Below are positions 10,910 to 23,486 of a stretch of 64,000 nt of DNA, one piece after another (the first letter of the stretch is position 1; the number at the start of each line of letters is the position of its first letter). A program made the position numbers and the translations under genes. The notes under the pieces are model-generated. The model did not search any database, was not told where the DNA came from, and saw only the letters and a list, made by a program, of their open reading frames with translations. This stretch comes from Voacanga thouarsii (taxonomy: Eukaryota > Streptophyta > Magnoliopsida > Gentianales > Apocynaceae): contig JANUWF010003376.1 in assembly GCA_026120185.1 (NCBI GenBank), positions 310,001 to 374,000 on the forward strand, written 5' to 3'.

Positions 10910-13900
10910 TCATGATCCATTTTTTTCAAGAACGTCAATGTCTTCTTCAATATTAACTGGTTTTGCTTCATTGCGCAATCAATCTTTGGCACACATAAGA
11001 CATTGCACCATTCTTGGAATCAAAAAGCTTCTAAATGTGTCAAGAACACAACCTCCCATGCTAAAAGCTGACTCGGAAGCAACCATAGAAACTGGAGCAG
11101 CCAATACATCACGAGCCATTTGAGCAACTATAGGAAATCTTGGAGCATTAAGCTTCCACCATTTCAGAATATCAAAATCATCTTCGCCTTTTTCCCTTTC
11201 TTCACCAAGAAACTTATCCAAATCACTTTTTGAATCAACCCCTCCACCCTCATTAAGAAACATATCATACTCACGTCTAGTATCTACTTCTAAATTTCGC
11301 CTTTTTAATGATGGCTTCAATAAATATTGTGAATGCTGACTTGAAATTGAACTAGAAGATGCACTTGATGATGGCAGTAGTGAGCAATAATCAACTTGAG
11401 AAACATTTAACCTCTTGTATTCCTCAAAGAGCTCACGAATACCTTCCTTCACCTTATCCCCAAGAGTAATATTATCCGGATACATCTTTTGAATCACCCA
11501 CCCAATATAATGCAATTTAGATGAAGGATAAAGAATAACTGCATAAAACATGATGAAATTCATTTTCTCATGATTCCCCCAATACTTATTGTATTTATTT
11601 CTCATTCACTTTGCCATTTGACTCAACTTTCCATCATTACTACATTCCCATATATTCAACAATTTAACCACATCACTAAGTTCATAAAGCACTTGATTTG
11701 AAATCACATATAATAAGCCAGAAATCCGCAATCTAAGTTCATAGAAGTGACCCAAAAACTTTACAAAACAAGAAATATTATCCCAATCTTCCTCACTAGA
11801 TAGCCCACCATGATCAACCAGTAGGTCAAATTTAAAATGTGGATCTAAATCTTCAAATCTTTCAAAGGCTTTTGCAAGACTCAAAGCTATATCTATCTAA
11901 CATCAAATAAGTCGAGTCCCATCTAGTGGGAACATCGAAACATAATAACCTCTTACTTTCTATCTTTTCCATTTCAACACACTCCTTAAACTTTTTCAAC
12001 CTACTCGGAGATTGCCTTATATATCTAATAGCTGCTCGAACACAAGTAATGGAAGGACAAATCTCTTTTAAACCATCAGCCACAACAAGATTTATTATTT
12101 GTGTTATACACCTCACATGAAGATACTTACCCCTAAACAAATTAGTACTCCAATTAGAAAATCTTTTCTTCAAATAACTAACAGCAACATCATTAGAACT
12201 TGTATTATCAACAGTAATTGAAAAAATATTTTCAATCCCCCAGTTAAGTAAGCATTTTTTTTCACCCCTTGTCCAATCGCCTCACCTTTATGACTGTCTA
12301 TTGGACAAAAATTTAGAATCCTTTTATACTGATGCGTATTTATTTGGATATAAAAATCATATAAAAACTAAGCACATTCCCAATCAAGTTTACATTAAAA
12401 TGTTAAACCCAAATTACATATATGAGCAAGTGTACTTATCATTAACATAGCATAGGGTTCAAACAAGTGTCGATCCTCAAGGAACAAGTATACATTAATC
12501 ACTTCTCTTTCATTGTTTAACTGACTTAATAAAGTGAAAATGAAATAAAATGAAAAATGAAATAAAATAAAATAACATATACACATGTCAAGGATGGAGA
12601 ATTATGTAACTCAAGTCATTGTTTAGATAAACATGATCTTAAAGTATCCAATCTTTATCACAACCAATTATTCTCTTGACATCATGAAGGATTAAAGTAG
12701 ATTCACTTCTTTCCCAATCCATGAAATCACTATCTTCTAGACAAATTAGCATCACATACTCTATCTCAACTAATTCACCCAAAAGATGCATTAAACACAA
12801 TCCTTTGATTAAATTTCCATACTCTAGCAAATTTAACATGAAATTAACCAATGAATCCATACTCTAACAGACATCAATTAACCTTTAATTACAAATTCTT
12901 AGCAATTAACCCATTTCCCAAGTAAATTAAGAGACAACAAATATGAAATTAATCAAATTGAAACCTCCATCAACCCTTTTCCCAAGCAAGTCAATGGAAA
13001 GAAACAATCAATCAATCTCGTAATCAACCCAAGTAATTAAATACCAAGAGTAACAATCAATTAATCAAAAGATCAAACAACTCTAAAAATTATGAATATC
13101 TAAAATAATGTCGAATTACAATAAAACAATTAACATATCACTATTCAAGAAAAAGAAAACAAAGTAAAAGAAAGCACTCATAGACAAGCCTCCTTCTTTT
13201 TCCTTTGAAGACCTTCTTGCACAACTATCCTTGAATTGAAGAATTCTTCATTTGATTGAGTGATTTTCTGTGATGATCAATGAATTCTCCCCTTTTTCTT
13301 TATGTTTTTCATCTACTTATAAGCTTGGGAAGTGCCTAAACTTGTTGGTGTAATGTTCTTGGTCGAGTAGAAGTTGAAAAATACTAAAACTTCACATATT
13401 ACCAAAAATCGCGAAAAAAAATTACAATCCCACCTTTTCCTCAGAGCACAGCCGGCGCCACCTTAGCTCTCAGAGTCAGCTCCGGTTGTGTTCTGGTTCT
13501 CTACTTGTTCTCTAATTTTTTCTCCAATTTCGCATAATGTATTCTAGCATGCAGCCAGCACTGTCTTGGCGCCGCTTCTCTTCTGTTTTGCGACGTTTTT
13601 TCTTTGTTTTACCCCAAAAATATATAATAATGAACAAAATACCTTTCTAAGGGTAAAATCTCAAATATGAAGGAATATGACTAGTTATTGAACAAAATGT
13701 ATCACAAAAGAGTCTCAAATAACTTGAAAAAATATGACTAATTTAGCCCATATCATATACAATACCCAATCATCATCTATAAAATTAGCAGTAAGACACA
13801 TATAATTAATTTGCTGTTTAGAAGTCCATGAATCAGTAGTAAGACAAACTCTCTTAGATGAATGTCTCAAAAAACCCTTCAATTTTGTCTTTTCTTCCAA

Positions 13901-14410
13901 ATATATATCATAACAGTCCCTTGTAATGGTAGTTCTACATGGAATTTGGAAAGATGGGCAAGCAACGGGCATGAAATGTCTAAATCCTTCTTTTTCAACA
14001 AATGAAAATGGTTGCTCATCCACAATAATCATATATGCACATAACTTTCTAGTATCAGTTTGATTGAACCTCCAAGTAACAACTGAACCAGCCTTACCAA
14101 CATGTGCAAGTGAGTGTGGTTGTTGTTTTAGTTGGGTTGCATGAGCTTCATTATTGTATGGATTTTTCAAACAGCCTTCCATGTGATTTTTCAGTGAAGT
14201 AGTACCATTTATGCTAGGATCAGCTACATAAGAAAGACTGCAGTAATTGCACCTTACTTTTTTTTTCTCCATTTTAGTTGTATATTTAGTAAAATGCAAC
14301 CACACAATTGATCATAGTGCTATTTCCCTTCTCTTCTTAGAACTTTGTTGGTTATTTTTTGAAGTATTAGACCCTTCATAATTTACTGGATCATCTTGTG
14401 AATTACTCAT
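10910..14410 (-). pseudogene. hAT transposase (BED zinc finger plus hAT dimerisation domain), broken
   Basis: The likely start is the ATG at 14410 (MSNSQDDP), just after a splice acceptor at about 14445. A BED-type zinc finger follows around 14270-14150: WLHFTK, then CNYCSLSY, then LKNHMEGC. RNase H-like core pieces include LTTDSWTSKQ near 13830. The C-terminal dimerisation domain at about 11140-10990 reads WWKLNAPRFPIVAQMARDVL, then SESAFS. Breaks: in-frame TGA at 14312-14314, 11606-11608 and 10979-10981, a frameshift between the blocks at 12173-11862 and 11884-11606, and a solo LTR splitting the core at 13755/12330. The first two TGA codons sit where Arg (CGA) is expected. No activity is expected. 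Confidence 0.85.
12330..13755 (-). mobile_element. Solo LTR of the Tat/Athila-type gypsy family, inserted in the hAT transposase
   Basis: It is a homologue in reverse orientation of the LTR at 1485-3022. Read on the minus strand it starts TGATATGGGCTAAATTAG and ends ATACGCATCA. The 5-bp target duplication TATAC is exact at 12325-12329 and 13756-13760. There is no internal region, so it is a solo LTR left by LTR-LTR recombination. Joining the flanks at the target site restores continuity of the transposase reading frame around DDDWVLY. Length is 1426 bp. GCGCC cores occur near 13450 and 13568. Confidence 0.92.
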
Positions 14411-16307
14411 AGGGATACTGTCTGCTTGATCTGACACTGTACAACTGAAAATGTAAATAAACTTAGAGGCTGTAAGTAAAAAATGTAAATGATAATCACT
14501 AGGCAAACTCTTCAAAGGATCTAGTTCACAAGACAACAAGAGATAGGATACTAAGATAAATAATGATTAACCAATCCTAACTCAAATGACTTAAGGGAAT
14601 TTGAAATTCTAGGACTTCATCCCACCAATCTCAAGAGTTATGATATGAAAATTTAATGCAAATGAAATATGCAAGCTAAGAACTCATATAATAAAATGTA
14701 AAATCACTTAAGTATTTCATTAAATACTTGGTATGCATCAAAGAAAGTTCATGAAGTTAAGGAGTTCTAGATAATTCAAGAGACAAGTAAAGTGAATCCA
14801 AGCATGTATAATTTCTTTCCAAGCTCAAATTTAGTTCAAGATGAAGTTCATGGCATTTAATTAGTCTTATCAAATCCTAGCTATCACAACTTCAAGTATC
14901 ACCATTTACAATCAATAACTACTCAAGGGAATAATATAAACACTAGTCTTTTAACAAGTACTTGGTGTGCTCAATATTGTTTCTTAATTTAGCTTCAACA
15001 ACTCCTAAGAAAATAAGTTTGTCATTTAACACTTTACTCAAGGTAATTTATCACAAGAATTTAAAATTCAAAGAACAAATTATATAAACTAAGCATTCTC
15101 CAATGACTTCCCAAGTTTTAACACTGAGTTGCAGCAGAATGGTGAATCAAGAATGGATAAGAAATATAATGAAACAAAGAAACTTGATTGGATCGAGTGT
15201 CTGACCACTTAACAATCACAGATCTACAACCTGTAATATAGATCCGTGGTTAACTCAAGATTACTAAAGAAGACAATGATCCAACTAAAATATCACAATA
15301 TCCATTTATAAAGCATTGGACCTCACTAATAAATCATATTTCCTACACTCTTTCTTTTTTTTCCCCCCTATTTTGCCCCAATGCCAACAGATCCATTGAA
15401 GAACATAAAGTCAAGAAGATGGTAGATTACATTCCTCAAATATCCCAAGTTTATCAAGCTAAGCAAAATAGCCCTCAAATGCAGAGGCAAAGCCATTGAG
15501 CAAAAAGCCAAAAGAAGATTGCATACAAAAGAATTCCATCAAATATAACCATTGTAAATTTTCAGATCCAGCAAATCATACAGACTAAAAGAGGCCAGCC
15601 CAATTCAGATAAAATCCTTATTAATTTCAGTATAATACAACTAAAATTCAGAAAAAAAATTCTAGAAGCGGTTCCCAAAAGGAAAATATATCATGGTATT
15701 TGTGTTGAAAGTATGAAGGTAAGGATTCAATAATTACAAAAACCAATAACTAATTATAATGATAAGCAATGTTTAAAAAGCCCTAAGCATGGCAGCCTTG
15801 TGACAATAAATATTAAATCCAATTTTGTTAGACTACAAACAATAAAATAAGCAAATGACATAGATATTAGAGGTAAATTTTCAAAATATATAATCCAGGA
15901 TAATCCTTCTTGTAGTAGAAATCAGCCATTTAATTCATAATCAGTTAACTTCAAAGCATCCACGAAACATTCACAAACAGGTTTACTATAAAAATTAATC
16001 CACTAACAGATGCCTGCATAAAGAGAATCCCAGCAAATCACACAGACTAAAAGAGGCCAGCCCATTGAAGAAAGACGAAAACTTTAGCAAACAAACAGCA
16101 ATTCATGTAGAATTCAAGAATTAAAGCCGATTAACTATTAACATATAAATTTACGAAACTTTGACACTGTCAAACATGAAGAAGAGAATGAAGTAATGAG
16201 AATTTCTTACCTCAAGAGATCAAAGAAATTGGCAAAAAAATTACTTTCTAAGCAAAACCCAGAAAATTAAGAGATTTGAGGATCACAGACCAAATTTAGT
16301 TGAAAAT
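14411..16307 (-). other. hAT 5' leader with probable first intron
   Basis: No protein motif is seen. A good minus-strand splice donor (TTGAG then GTAAGAAA, exon end near 16211) and an acceptor (TTTTCAG, exon start near 14444) suggest one intron of about 1.77 kb upstream of the transposase start. A pair of direct repeats (about 15567-15601 and 16028-16062, core AGACTAAAAGAGGCCAGCCC) lies inside it. This is inferred from splice signals only. Confidence 0.45.
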
Positions 16308-16319
16308 GGTATATATACA
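16308..16319 (-). promoter_or_regulatory. Candidate TATA box of the hAT transposase
   Basis: On the minus strand GTATATATACC lies about 100 bp upstream of the candidate first splice donor and within 700 bp of the transposon end, a reasonable place for the element's own promoter. It rests on the motif and position only. Confidence 0.4.
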
Positions 16320-16974
16320 CAGGGGGTTAATCACCGCGGCACCTACCAGCACAAAAGTATCACGAAGGAAAGAAATTGGTCTATCTTCCACTACTGACTT
16401 CTGAGCTCACTGATGGATAATTGAGTCAACTACGGCTGCTCTTGCAAATGGGGAGGCTGCTTCTACAAATCAAATCCTGCTTATCTTATTGGGCTCCAAG
16501 TTTGGCTACAGATTTTTTAGATTATACTATTTGGGTATTTCTTTCTTCGGTAGGCAGTAGGTATGAATGTATGATACCTTCTGGGTTTTGGCAGTGAAGA
16601 ATGAGATTGAGGAAGGAAAGCGAAAGGGAGTCGAGACTTTCCGACAGTGTGGGAGGAAGGAAAGTGAAAGGGAGTCGGGAGAAGTCGAGACTGAAAGTGA
16701 ATTAAAGAGTTAGGGTTTCAATTAGATTTCACAATTTTCTTTCCATTTTTAGTTTTAATTTATTACAAAAATAAATAATTTTTTTTTTATAATTCATACT
16801 TCAGTTTTTTGGTTCGGCTGAATTTTAATTCAACTAAACCGAACACCGAACTGAACTTTATATTTCCTTCTTGCATCGAACCGAACTGAACCATATCCCT
16901 TAGAAAATCGAATGAACTCGTCTATTCGGTTCGAAAAATCGACTCGGACCGAATATTGAACAGCCCTAATTTTA

Positions 16975-17292
16975 CTCCTTCTGTCCCTATTTATCTGTCA
17001 CAATTAACTACTTCATACAGTTTAAGAAAAATTAGTTAATCTCTTAAATTTATACAATTTTGTTTATACATTCTAAATGTACCCTTGGATATAACGTTCT
17101 CTCAAACTATTTTCTTACTTTGTTTGCTCAACTTTCTCTCTAAAGTTATTACACTTTCATTTTTCAATGTTATTTAATACAAAGGTATAGCAGTAAAATT
17201 AACATTAATGACACCTAAATTTTTTCAATGTGATAGATAAAAAGGGACACCAAAACTTTTCAATTGTAATAGATAAATATGGACAGAGAGAG
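16975..17292 (+). mobile_element. Stowaway-like MITE, copy A (318 bp)
   Basis: It starts CTCCTTCTGTCCCTATTTAT and ends GGACAGAGAGAG, flanked by TA at 16973-16974 and 17293-17294. It is colinear end to end with the reverse complement of 23906-24223, which has the same length, so the two are copies of one family. It is non-coding. Its left TA and first two bases fall inside the hAT target duplication, which shows the hAT element landed on its edge. Confidence 0.85.
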
Positions 17293-17294
17293 TA

Positions 17295-17819
17295 TTAAAG
17301 AGGGGTATTTGTGAAAAAAAATAACAATTAATATCGTCTTGATTTGTTAATGGGACAGATAAATTAGGACAAAAATTTTAGTTAAAATAGATAGATAAAA
17401 GGAGATGGAGAGAGTATTTTTTAATTTTTTCTAATGACATATGTCATTAAAAAAAATTATATATATAGCTCCAAAATATATATACCCCTTCATTTGTTTC
17501 ACACTTCTCGAATGTAGAGTACAAGTAAAATGTAGTTATTGCGAAAGAAAAACAACTAATTATACCTATGTACAGCTTGTTCATAAAGTATAATCAAATT
17601 AAGCGTTACTTTGAGCAGGATAGAAATAGCCCGCTGCCTATATACTTAAACATGCGAAAGAGAGCTATGATCTGCGAGAGAGGTTTAGTATTCAACATGT
17701 TTTATTTAATAATTATACTTCCTTTAGGATGTTTAGGGATTAAATTTCCCACTTAGATACCAAGCCCCGTAATATTATTTTTTATATTTTTTAACACTTC
17801 AACTTGAAAAATTCAAAGG
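17295..17819. other. Intergenic; possible second MITE remnant
   Basis: Around 17330-17417 the sequence GGGACAGATAAATTAGGAC, then GGAGATGGAGAGAGTA, resembles another Stowaway-like right end, but no matching left end was found. The frame at 17568-17756 has no recognisable motif. Nothing else is supported. Confidence 0.4.
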
Positions 17820-17948
<129 letters not shown>

Positions 17949-17968
17949 CTTAGAGGTTGGCTAGTTAT

Positions 17969-18200
17969 CGGGGATTTGACTGAATAGGGTCCAAATCCAT
18001 TTTGGACACCAAAATAGGGGCCAAAAAAAGGGGAGCGGCACAAAGGGGGTACCTCGTGTTTGTGAGATGCGAGGTACGAGGATACCATGAGACGCGAGGA
18101 GCACACATGAAACCAGAGCACGGCCTTCCTCGCGTCTCACAAACGTGAGGCATTCTGCCTGCCCAATACACAATGCCTCGCGTCTAAGAGATGCGGGGTT
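17969..18200. repeat. Left terminal inverted repeat of the MULE
   Basis: It pairs with 23487-23714. The outer 100 bp aligns closely, including CAAATCCATTTTGGACACCA and GGGGAGCGGC. It contains three 23-bp imperfect palindromes at 18052-18074, 18128-18150 and 18176-18198. GC content is well above the surrounding AT-rich DNA. Confidence 0.85.
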
Positions 18201-18803
18201 TGACTGGTTTTTTTTTTTTAATTTCTTTTTTCGTCTATTAAGCATTTATTATTTTTGTGACTTTTTCGTCTCATTTTTTATAAATTTTCAATTTTTTATT
18301 AAAAGGAGTTAATATTTTTTAAATAACACAAAATATATCATATATAAATTTAAATAATACACAATTAAAATTTATTAATTTAAATTTGATCATAACATGT
18401 ACTATACGTATTTTTACTACGGTTAATTTTATTTATATTGGATTTTGAAATAAAATTTTAATTTTACAGTTAATTGTATTAATATTAGATTTTGAAATAA
18501 ATTTTTATTTTTAATTTAATTTATAATATTTAATTATTTAAAAAATTATAAAAATTTAAATTCTCAACTATCTAAATGCACTAAAATTGTAGTGTCAACT
18601 ATTTAAATAATATTTAAATTTAATTATTTAATGATATTTTATTATTTCTATTTTGACTTAAAATTTAAATGTAATTATGACTGTTAATGAAATATAATGA
18701 AATCATCGACATAGAACTTTAAAACGCAATACAAACAATAAAATTTATTACACATGAAATAATCTAAAAAAAAAAGATAAAAGCTAATCCCACAATGAAA
18801 TCC

Positions 18804-20140
18804 TCAACAGTTCTTTGGAGGTTGAACTCGTCTCTGAGGCTGTTCTTGATGTTGTTCTTCGGGTGGTTCTTCTGATTGTACTGCATCTTATTTCTCATAA
18901 TGGTGGGATGGATCAGGAATATCTATAGAATGCTTGTGCCGTATCCGAGACCGTCTAGTAGATGGACTGGCAGCAAAGTCATCAGCTAAAGATACAAATC
19001 TAGTATCGAAGATTAGGTGTTGTTGATTAATAAAATCATCTTGTCTATCTTCAACTGTTGCAGGATCACCTTATTCATAATCATGTTGTTCGTTGTGTAC
19101 TGGTGAATAGTGATCTTGCTCAAGAATATCAGTTGCAGCACGTCTGCGTGCTTGTCTACCCCCTATCCGCACCAAAGGTACTCTGCAATGGACTTCTTGC
19201 GAGATCGGAGGTATCGGATAGCAGTGTAGCTTCGTCTAGCTGGCTCGTCGAGTGGGTGGTTCAAACGACTTGCCTTACCAGCGGCAGTCAATGAATGCGC
19301 GGCAAGATCCATTATTGATGCAAACAATTGTCTACTCACAGCATCTGCATCTTGATACCCTTCATTGCCAAGGTATAATATCTGGTGTGTCGAATCAGCA
19401 TATATATATATATATATATATATATATTTCAAAATATCAATAAATTATTTGAGTGTAAATTCTATATTTTATAGTACCATGTAAAAAAAAATTACATACC
19501 AATATTTCTGTTGCCCCACTGCTCAATTGGTAGCCCGAAGGATTAGGTTGCGTTATAGTCGGATTACCAATCAGTCGCCTAGTGTGAGTCCAATACTATG
19601 CTGCATAGTCAAGCGAAACTATATTCTAACCGTAATTGAGTTATCCAATCAGAATTGTTGAATGTCTATTAACCCAGTTCACGAGATGTATTGAATCAAT
19701 CTCGGGCCACCCTGCACTGGTAGTTCTTATGTCACGAGCATGCAAATTTTCACCGGTGTCAACTGCAACATGTATTGTCTGCACCAATCCAAACTGTCGC
19801 ATGACTCTATCTGAGTGATGCACTTTTATTGTTTCCCAACAAATTAGGGATGTGATAGACATCAAGATGTGTTGTTCATGAGTGCAATACGGGAGTAAGG
19901 TAGCTAATGTGCTCATCATAAGGCTACCAGATATATTGTATAAAGGTCAACTGCAAGTATCAATAATAATTAACGAACTTAAAATTAGTCATGAGTGCAA
20001 ATTGGCTGAAGTAATACTTACATGATCATGTTGCATCCTATCCAACTGATCCTTATAAGTAAGAAGCATGTGTGTCGGGATGCGAGAAAGCTCTAACGGT
20101 CCTCCCATGCTGATCTTTTCGGGGCCTATGGATCAATATC
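18804..20140 (-). pseudogene. Plant mobile domain (PMD, MAIN-like) gene carried by the MULE, frame-disrupted
   Basis: PMD proteins (relatives of MAIN/MAIL1, 'aminotransferase-like' family) have nuclear roles in silencing or genome stability in plants and also occur in transposons. Exon 1 (to about 20025) includes SRIPTHMLLTYKDQLDRM and a GTAAGT donor. An acceptor at about 19950 (TTGCAG) opens the block 19919-19641 with LICWETIKVHHSDRVMRQFG and WPEIDSIHLVNWVNRH, the hallmark PMD core. A later block near 19390-19160 (ILYLGNEGYQDADAVSRQ) and the tail ending RRVQPPKNC at 18807 complete it. A (TA)n run lies by the last intron. At least one frameshift near 19925-19900 and stops make it a probable pseudogene. 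Confidence 0.75.
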
Positions 20141-20299
20141 CTCAACTGGACGGACTCTAGTCGGTCTAACAATAGGAATACGCTCTCAAGCCTACAACTA
20201 TTTCAATATTAATAACCAATACTTAGAAAATTATTATATTTATTATTATTTTAAAAATACTAACAAGATATTTTAAAAAATGTGTGTTTCATACCTGAA

Positions 20300-21925
20300 C
20301 TAACAATAATGAGCCACTGATAATATGCGCTCTGTAGGACGTAGCGTTGCACAAAAGTCTTGGCTCCATTGCTGTCCATAGGTAAGAAGTGCCATGCCAC
20401 GATTGTACCAGGATTTACATCTTGTAAGGCTTGTATATATCGCGGTAGCTGTGCGAATGAAAAAGGCTAATCCCCGTATATCATCTCAATAGCATGCCTA
20501 TGTGCATTCCATCCTTTCCTGTACGATGGATGAAGTGCAATGTGTTATGAATATAACTATTTTTTTCACTGACTTTAATCTCTGGATTATCGTGAATCAT
20601 TGGCAAGATATGTTTCACCATGAATTTCTCACTTATGTTTCGATGGTTCCCGTCGACTGTCCGGACTAAACAAATGTGCTCTTCATACCATCGAGTAATT
20701 TGCTACAAGCCACAACCTTTTTTTTTTTTCTCGTGCACGGATCCGCCAATAACATAAATGCTTTGAAGTTGAATTTTTACACTCGGCAACCAAAAATGAA
20801 CTCTTGTTTTCTACCACCATAAACTCACAGCCCAGACTAATAGATCACGAATGAATAGCCCATAGCAACTTATTATTATCTCTAAATCACATGCCAACCC
20901 TTAAGTTATTATTGGATTCTGACCATAAATACATCCCCTAACTCGGCACCAATCCATTAGCTTCATTTTCCATCCTTACGAAGTATCTAACTAGTCAAGA
21001 TAGCTTGAATACGGTGCATCAAACAAGTGGAATGGTTCAAATGATCTATTAGTAAGTTGTTGCAATACAGAAGGATCGGGAATATCTTCTTTGGTATTGC
21101 CATCCTCCCCGTCCTTATTGGGTGAATCATCCGCGATAGGCCTATTAATGTTCAACATAGATCCTAACCTGTCCACAGTCGCCTATAGAGCACCTACCCA
21201 GTTAGGCTCCCGAGCTACCCAATCATCAATTGGGGTTACATCCAATGGAATACCAATTTCAGCTGTTGAAAATAATGGCAAGCTCATCGGGTCTTGAAGG
21301 GATTGAACGCGGTTATGAAGTTGAGTCATAACAAACCCAGTAGAAGCTGATAAGTATTGATTGCTAGGTCTAACGATTGGGGTATCCAAAATTGATGTAT
21401 TGAAAAGGGATTGGAAAGTCTCATTTTGGATATGTAGAGGATCGTTGGTTACAGGTGTTGGAAAATTTAAATCAAAGTTAGGCATATTGACAAGAACAGT
21501 TAAGTTAAGATATGCAATGAATGATTAGTAATAGGAGTTAGGATGTTATGCTCTCGAAGATCTGTAGTTGTTGCATTCAAAATTTGGATGATCTCATGAT
21601 GAACATGCAGGTCAATTGGATATCCTTTCACGGTAGATGCATAGTAAAATAAAATTTTCATATCATCGTCATCTGTTATAGTAGTAGTTGTAGACCTCAT
21701 CATAGTACCAATAACAGTATCTTCTCTTGTTGTGATTTACAACTTCACAGTTGACGCGTCCAATCCTCGAATAGCACATATTTTGTTGACTAAACCTCCA
21801 AAACTAACTCGATTTCTAACAACCAATGCCTTGCGATAGGGACCATTAAAAAAATCGTCGTGTGCAGTGCACATAATTTCACAATCTCAATATAACTGTA
21901 GTTTTATAGGTTCTTCTAATGACAT
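20300..21925 (-). pseudogene. MuDR-type transposase, N-terminal half only
   Basis: It starts MSLEEPIKLQLY at 21925, the usual opening of plant MULE proteins with a PB1-like N-terminus. RGLDASTVKL and DDDDMKILF follow. Blocks at 21485-21186 (MPNFDLNFPT) and 21176-20991 are the linker. Near 20700-20640 frames read WYEEHICLV, part of the MuDR zinc/DNA-binding region. At 20500-20330 LPRYIQALQDVNPGTIVAWH marks the start of the MULE transposase domain. The DDE catalytic part that should follow is not found before the PMD gene. Stops (one after LQLY) and frameshifts are present. It is inactive as read. Confidence 0.75.
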
Positions 21926-22588
21926 TGTTTCTAAATAAATTAATCAACACAAATATATCTCAGAAAAAATAAAATATTTTATATATGTCAAAACAGGTAT
22001 TTAATATATCCCAAACTAATTTAAACAATTCTTATAATTTCCTAAACAAATACTGCACTAAAATATCAAATACTACACAAATACTACATCCAATTTTTGC
22101 TACATTTTAAACAGATTGGTCGCAATCCCAACATAACCGTAATCTAATAGGTTCTTCTAATGACATTGTGTCTAAATAAATTATGCATGATTTTTCTATT
22201 CAAAAAATAGAGCATGTCACAACTTTGAATTAAGATATGAAACAATATCAAATTAATCAACCCAAATATATCTCCAAAAAATAAAATATTTGATATATGT
22301 CAAAACGAGTATTTAATATATCCCAAACTAATTATTAAATATTACGTTATTTAATACATAAGATGTATAACTTATTTAGCTATTTTAAAACTAACTAAGA
22401 TAATTAAGATTATTTTTTCAGACCTGTTAATATATATAATATTGTTTACATTTATATTAAAAAATTCTTATAATTTTATAAACAAATACTACACTAAAAT
22501 TTTAAATACTGCACAAATACTGCATCTAATTTCAAATACTTCAGAAATACTACATCCAATTTTCGTTACATTTTAAACAAATTGGACG
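21882..22588. repeat. Tandem duplication at the 5' end of the MULE gene
   Basis: Copy 1 (21882-22122) and copy 2 (22123-22588) share ordered blocks: GGTTCTTCTAATGACATTG, ATATGTCAAAAC, TTTAATATATCCCAAACTAA, and ACTACATCCAATTTT. Copy 2 carries about 225 extra AT-rich bases. The repeat includes the start codon region of the transposase remnant, so the gene's first codons and 5' leader are duplicated. Confidence 0.8.
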
Positions 22589-23486
22589 TGGCAATTTTTT
22601 AACATTTTCATTTAATCTGAATCTCTATTTAAAAAGATTTCTAATTTAATTTGAATTTATTAAAAAAATTGAGGATAGATATTTTTTTTTTCTCAATCAA
22701 TATAAATTTTTATTTTTTGTTTCTTACAATATCTATTATTGTAATATTCATGTTTCTAATTTAATTTGCATTTTAACAAAATATTGGATAGTTTTTTTTT
22801 TTTTTAAATTTCCATGCTATACATTTTAGATATTTACAGTTTGTTAACATTTTCATTTGATTCTAATCGCTATAAAAAGATTTAAAATCTTATAGTTTGA
22901 GGATAAGATTTTATTTTATTTTTAATGTTCATTCAATACAAATTCTTTTTACATATTTACAATGTTCAGTCACAATGTATGATAACAATGTTCAGTCACA
23001 ATGTACAGTAAACATATTTACAAAGTATAATTAAAATACACAATCTATACACTTTTTAAACAACTAAATCAAGAATTAAACCATGTAAGAATGTAACATA
23101 TAATGTCTCTGTTCTAATATATCAAGAAAAAAAAAACCTGTAAAATAGACATTTCAACTACTATTCGTGGTTGCGACCCGTATGACTCTTTTTAGCTACA
23201 ATTTGTCTTGGCAATGTCTTGCGATGCCTGATTTTTCTCGTCACAACAGGGCAAAATTTTCACTAGCTAGAGAATGGAAAAGAGAGCAAAGGGAGCAAAG
23301 GGAGAAAATGAGGAGATGGTGAAGAAGCAAGGCGAATGAGCAAGTTGAAGTAATAGCCGGTGAAGAAGCAATATATAGAGGAAGCGAATACTGTTTTACT
23401 CATGAAAGTGAAAATGCGGTCCGTGAAAAGTGCTAAAGATGGAAGGCTTTCAGATATTCCTTTTGAAAAAAGCTGAAAAAGCAGCA
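22589..23486. other. AT-rich 5' part of the MULE between gene and right TIR
   Basis: It is mostly AT-rich non-coding sequence. A minus-strand frame at 23496-23263 (hydrophobic, starting MRGVLLFQLF) overlaps the TIR edge but has no family motif. CACAATGTA repeats occur near 22970-23010. No captured host gene is recognised. Confidence 0.4.

Larger units (their letters stand above)
9487..16968 (-). mobile_element. hAT superfamily DNA transposon, disrupted
   Basis: The ends are imperfect inverted repeats: TAGGACTATTCAA at 9487 and TTGAACAGCCCTA at 16956-16968. Flanking 8-bp sequences ATTGTACT (9479-9486) and ATTTTACT (16969-16976) differ at one base, as expected for an aged hAT target duplication. 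Both subterminal regions (9510-9650 and 16800-16950) are crowded with GGTTCGGTT / AACCGAACC motifs, likely transposase-binding sites. The element is 7482 bp now and about 6.05 kb without the nested solo LTR. It encodes a minus-strand BED-finger/hAT transposase, now a pseudogene. A 35-bp direct repeat (near 15567 and 16028) lies in the 5' non-coding part. Confidence 0.85.

Noticed and set aside
17330..17417. Outer MITE enclosing the copy at 16975-17292
   Set aside because: Only a right-end-like sequence was found; no matching left end or TA pair, so it is reported only as a possible remnant.
18052..18198. Regularly repeated CCTCG...GAGG units as a CRISPR-like array
   Set aside because: Only three imperfect units per side, with mirror copies in the other TIR and a plant context; they are TIR subterminal motifs.
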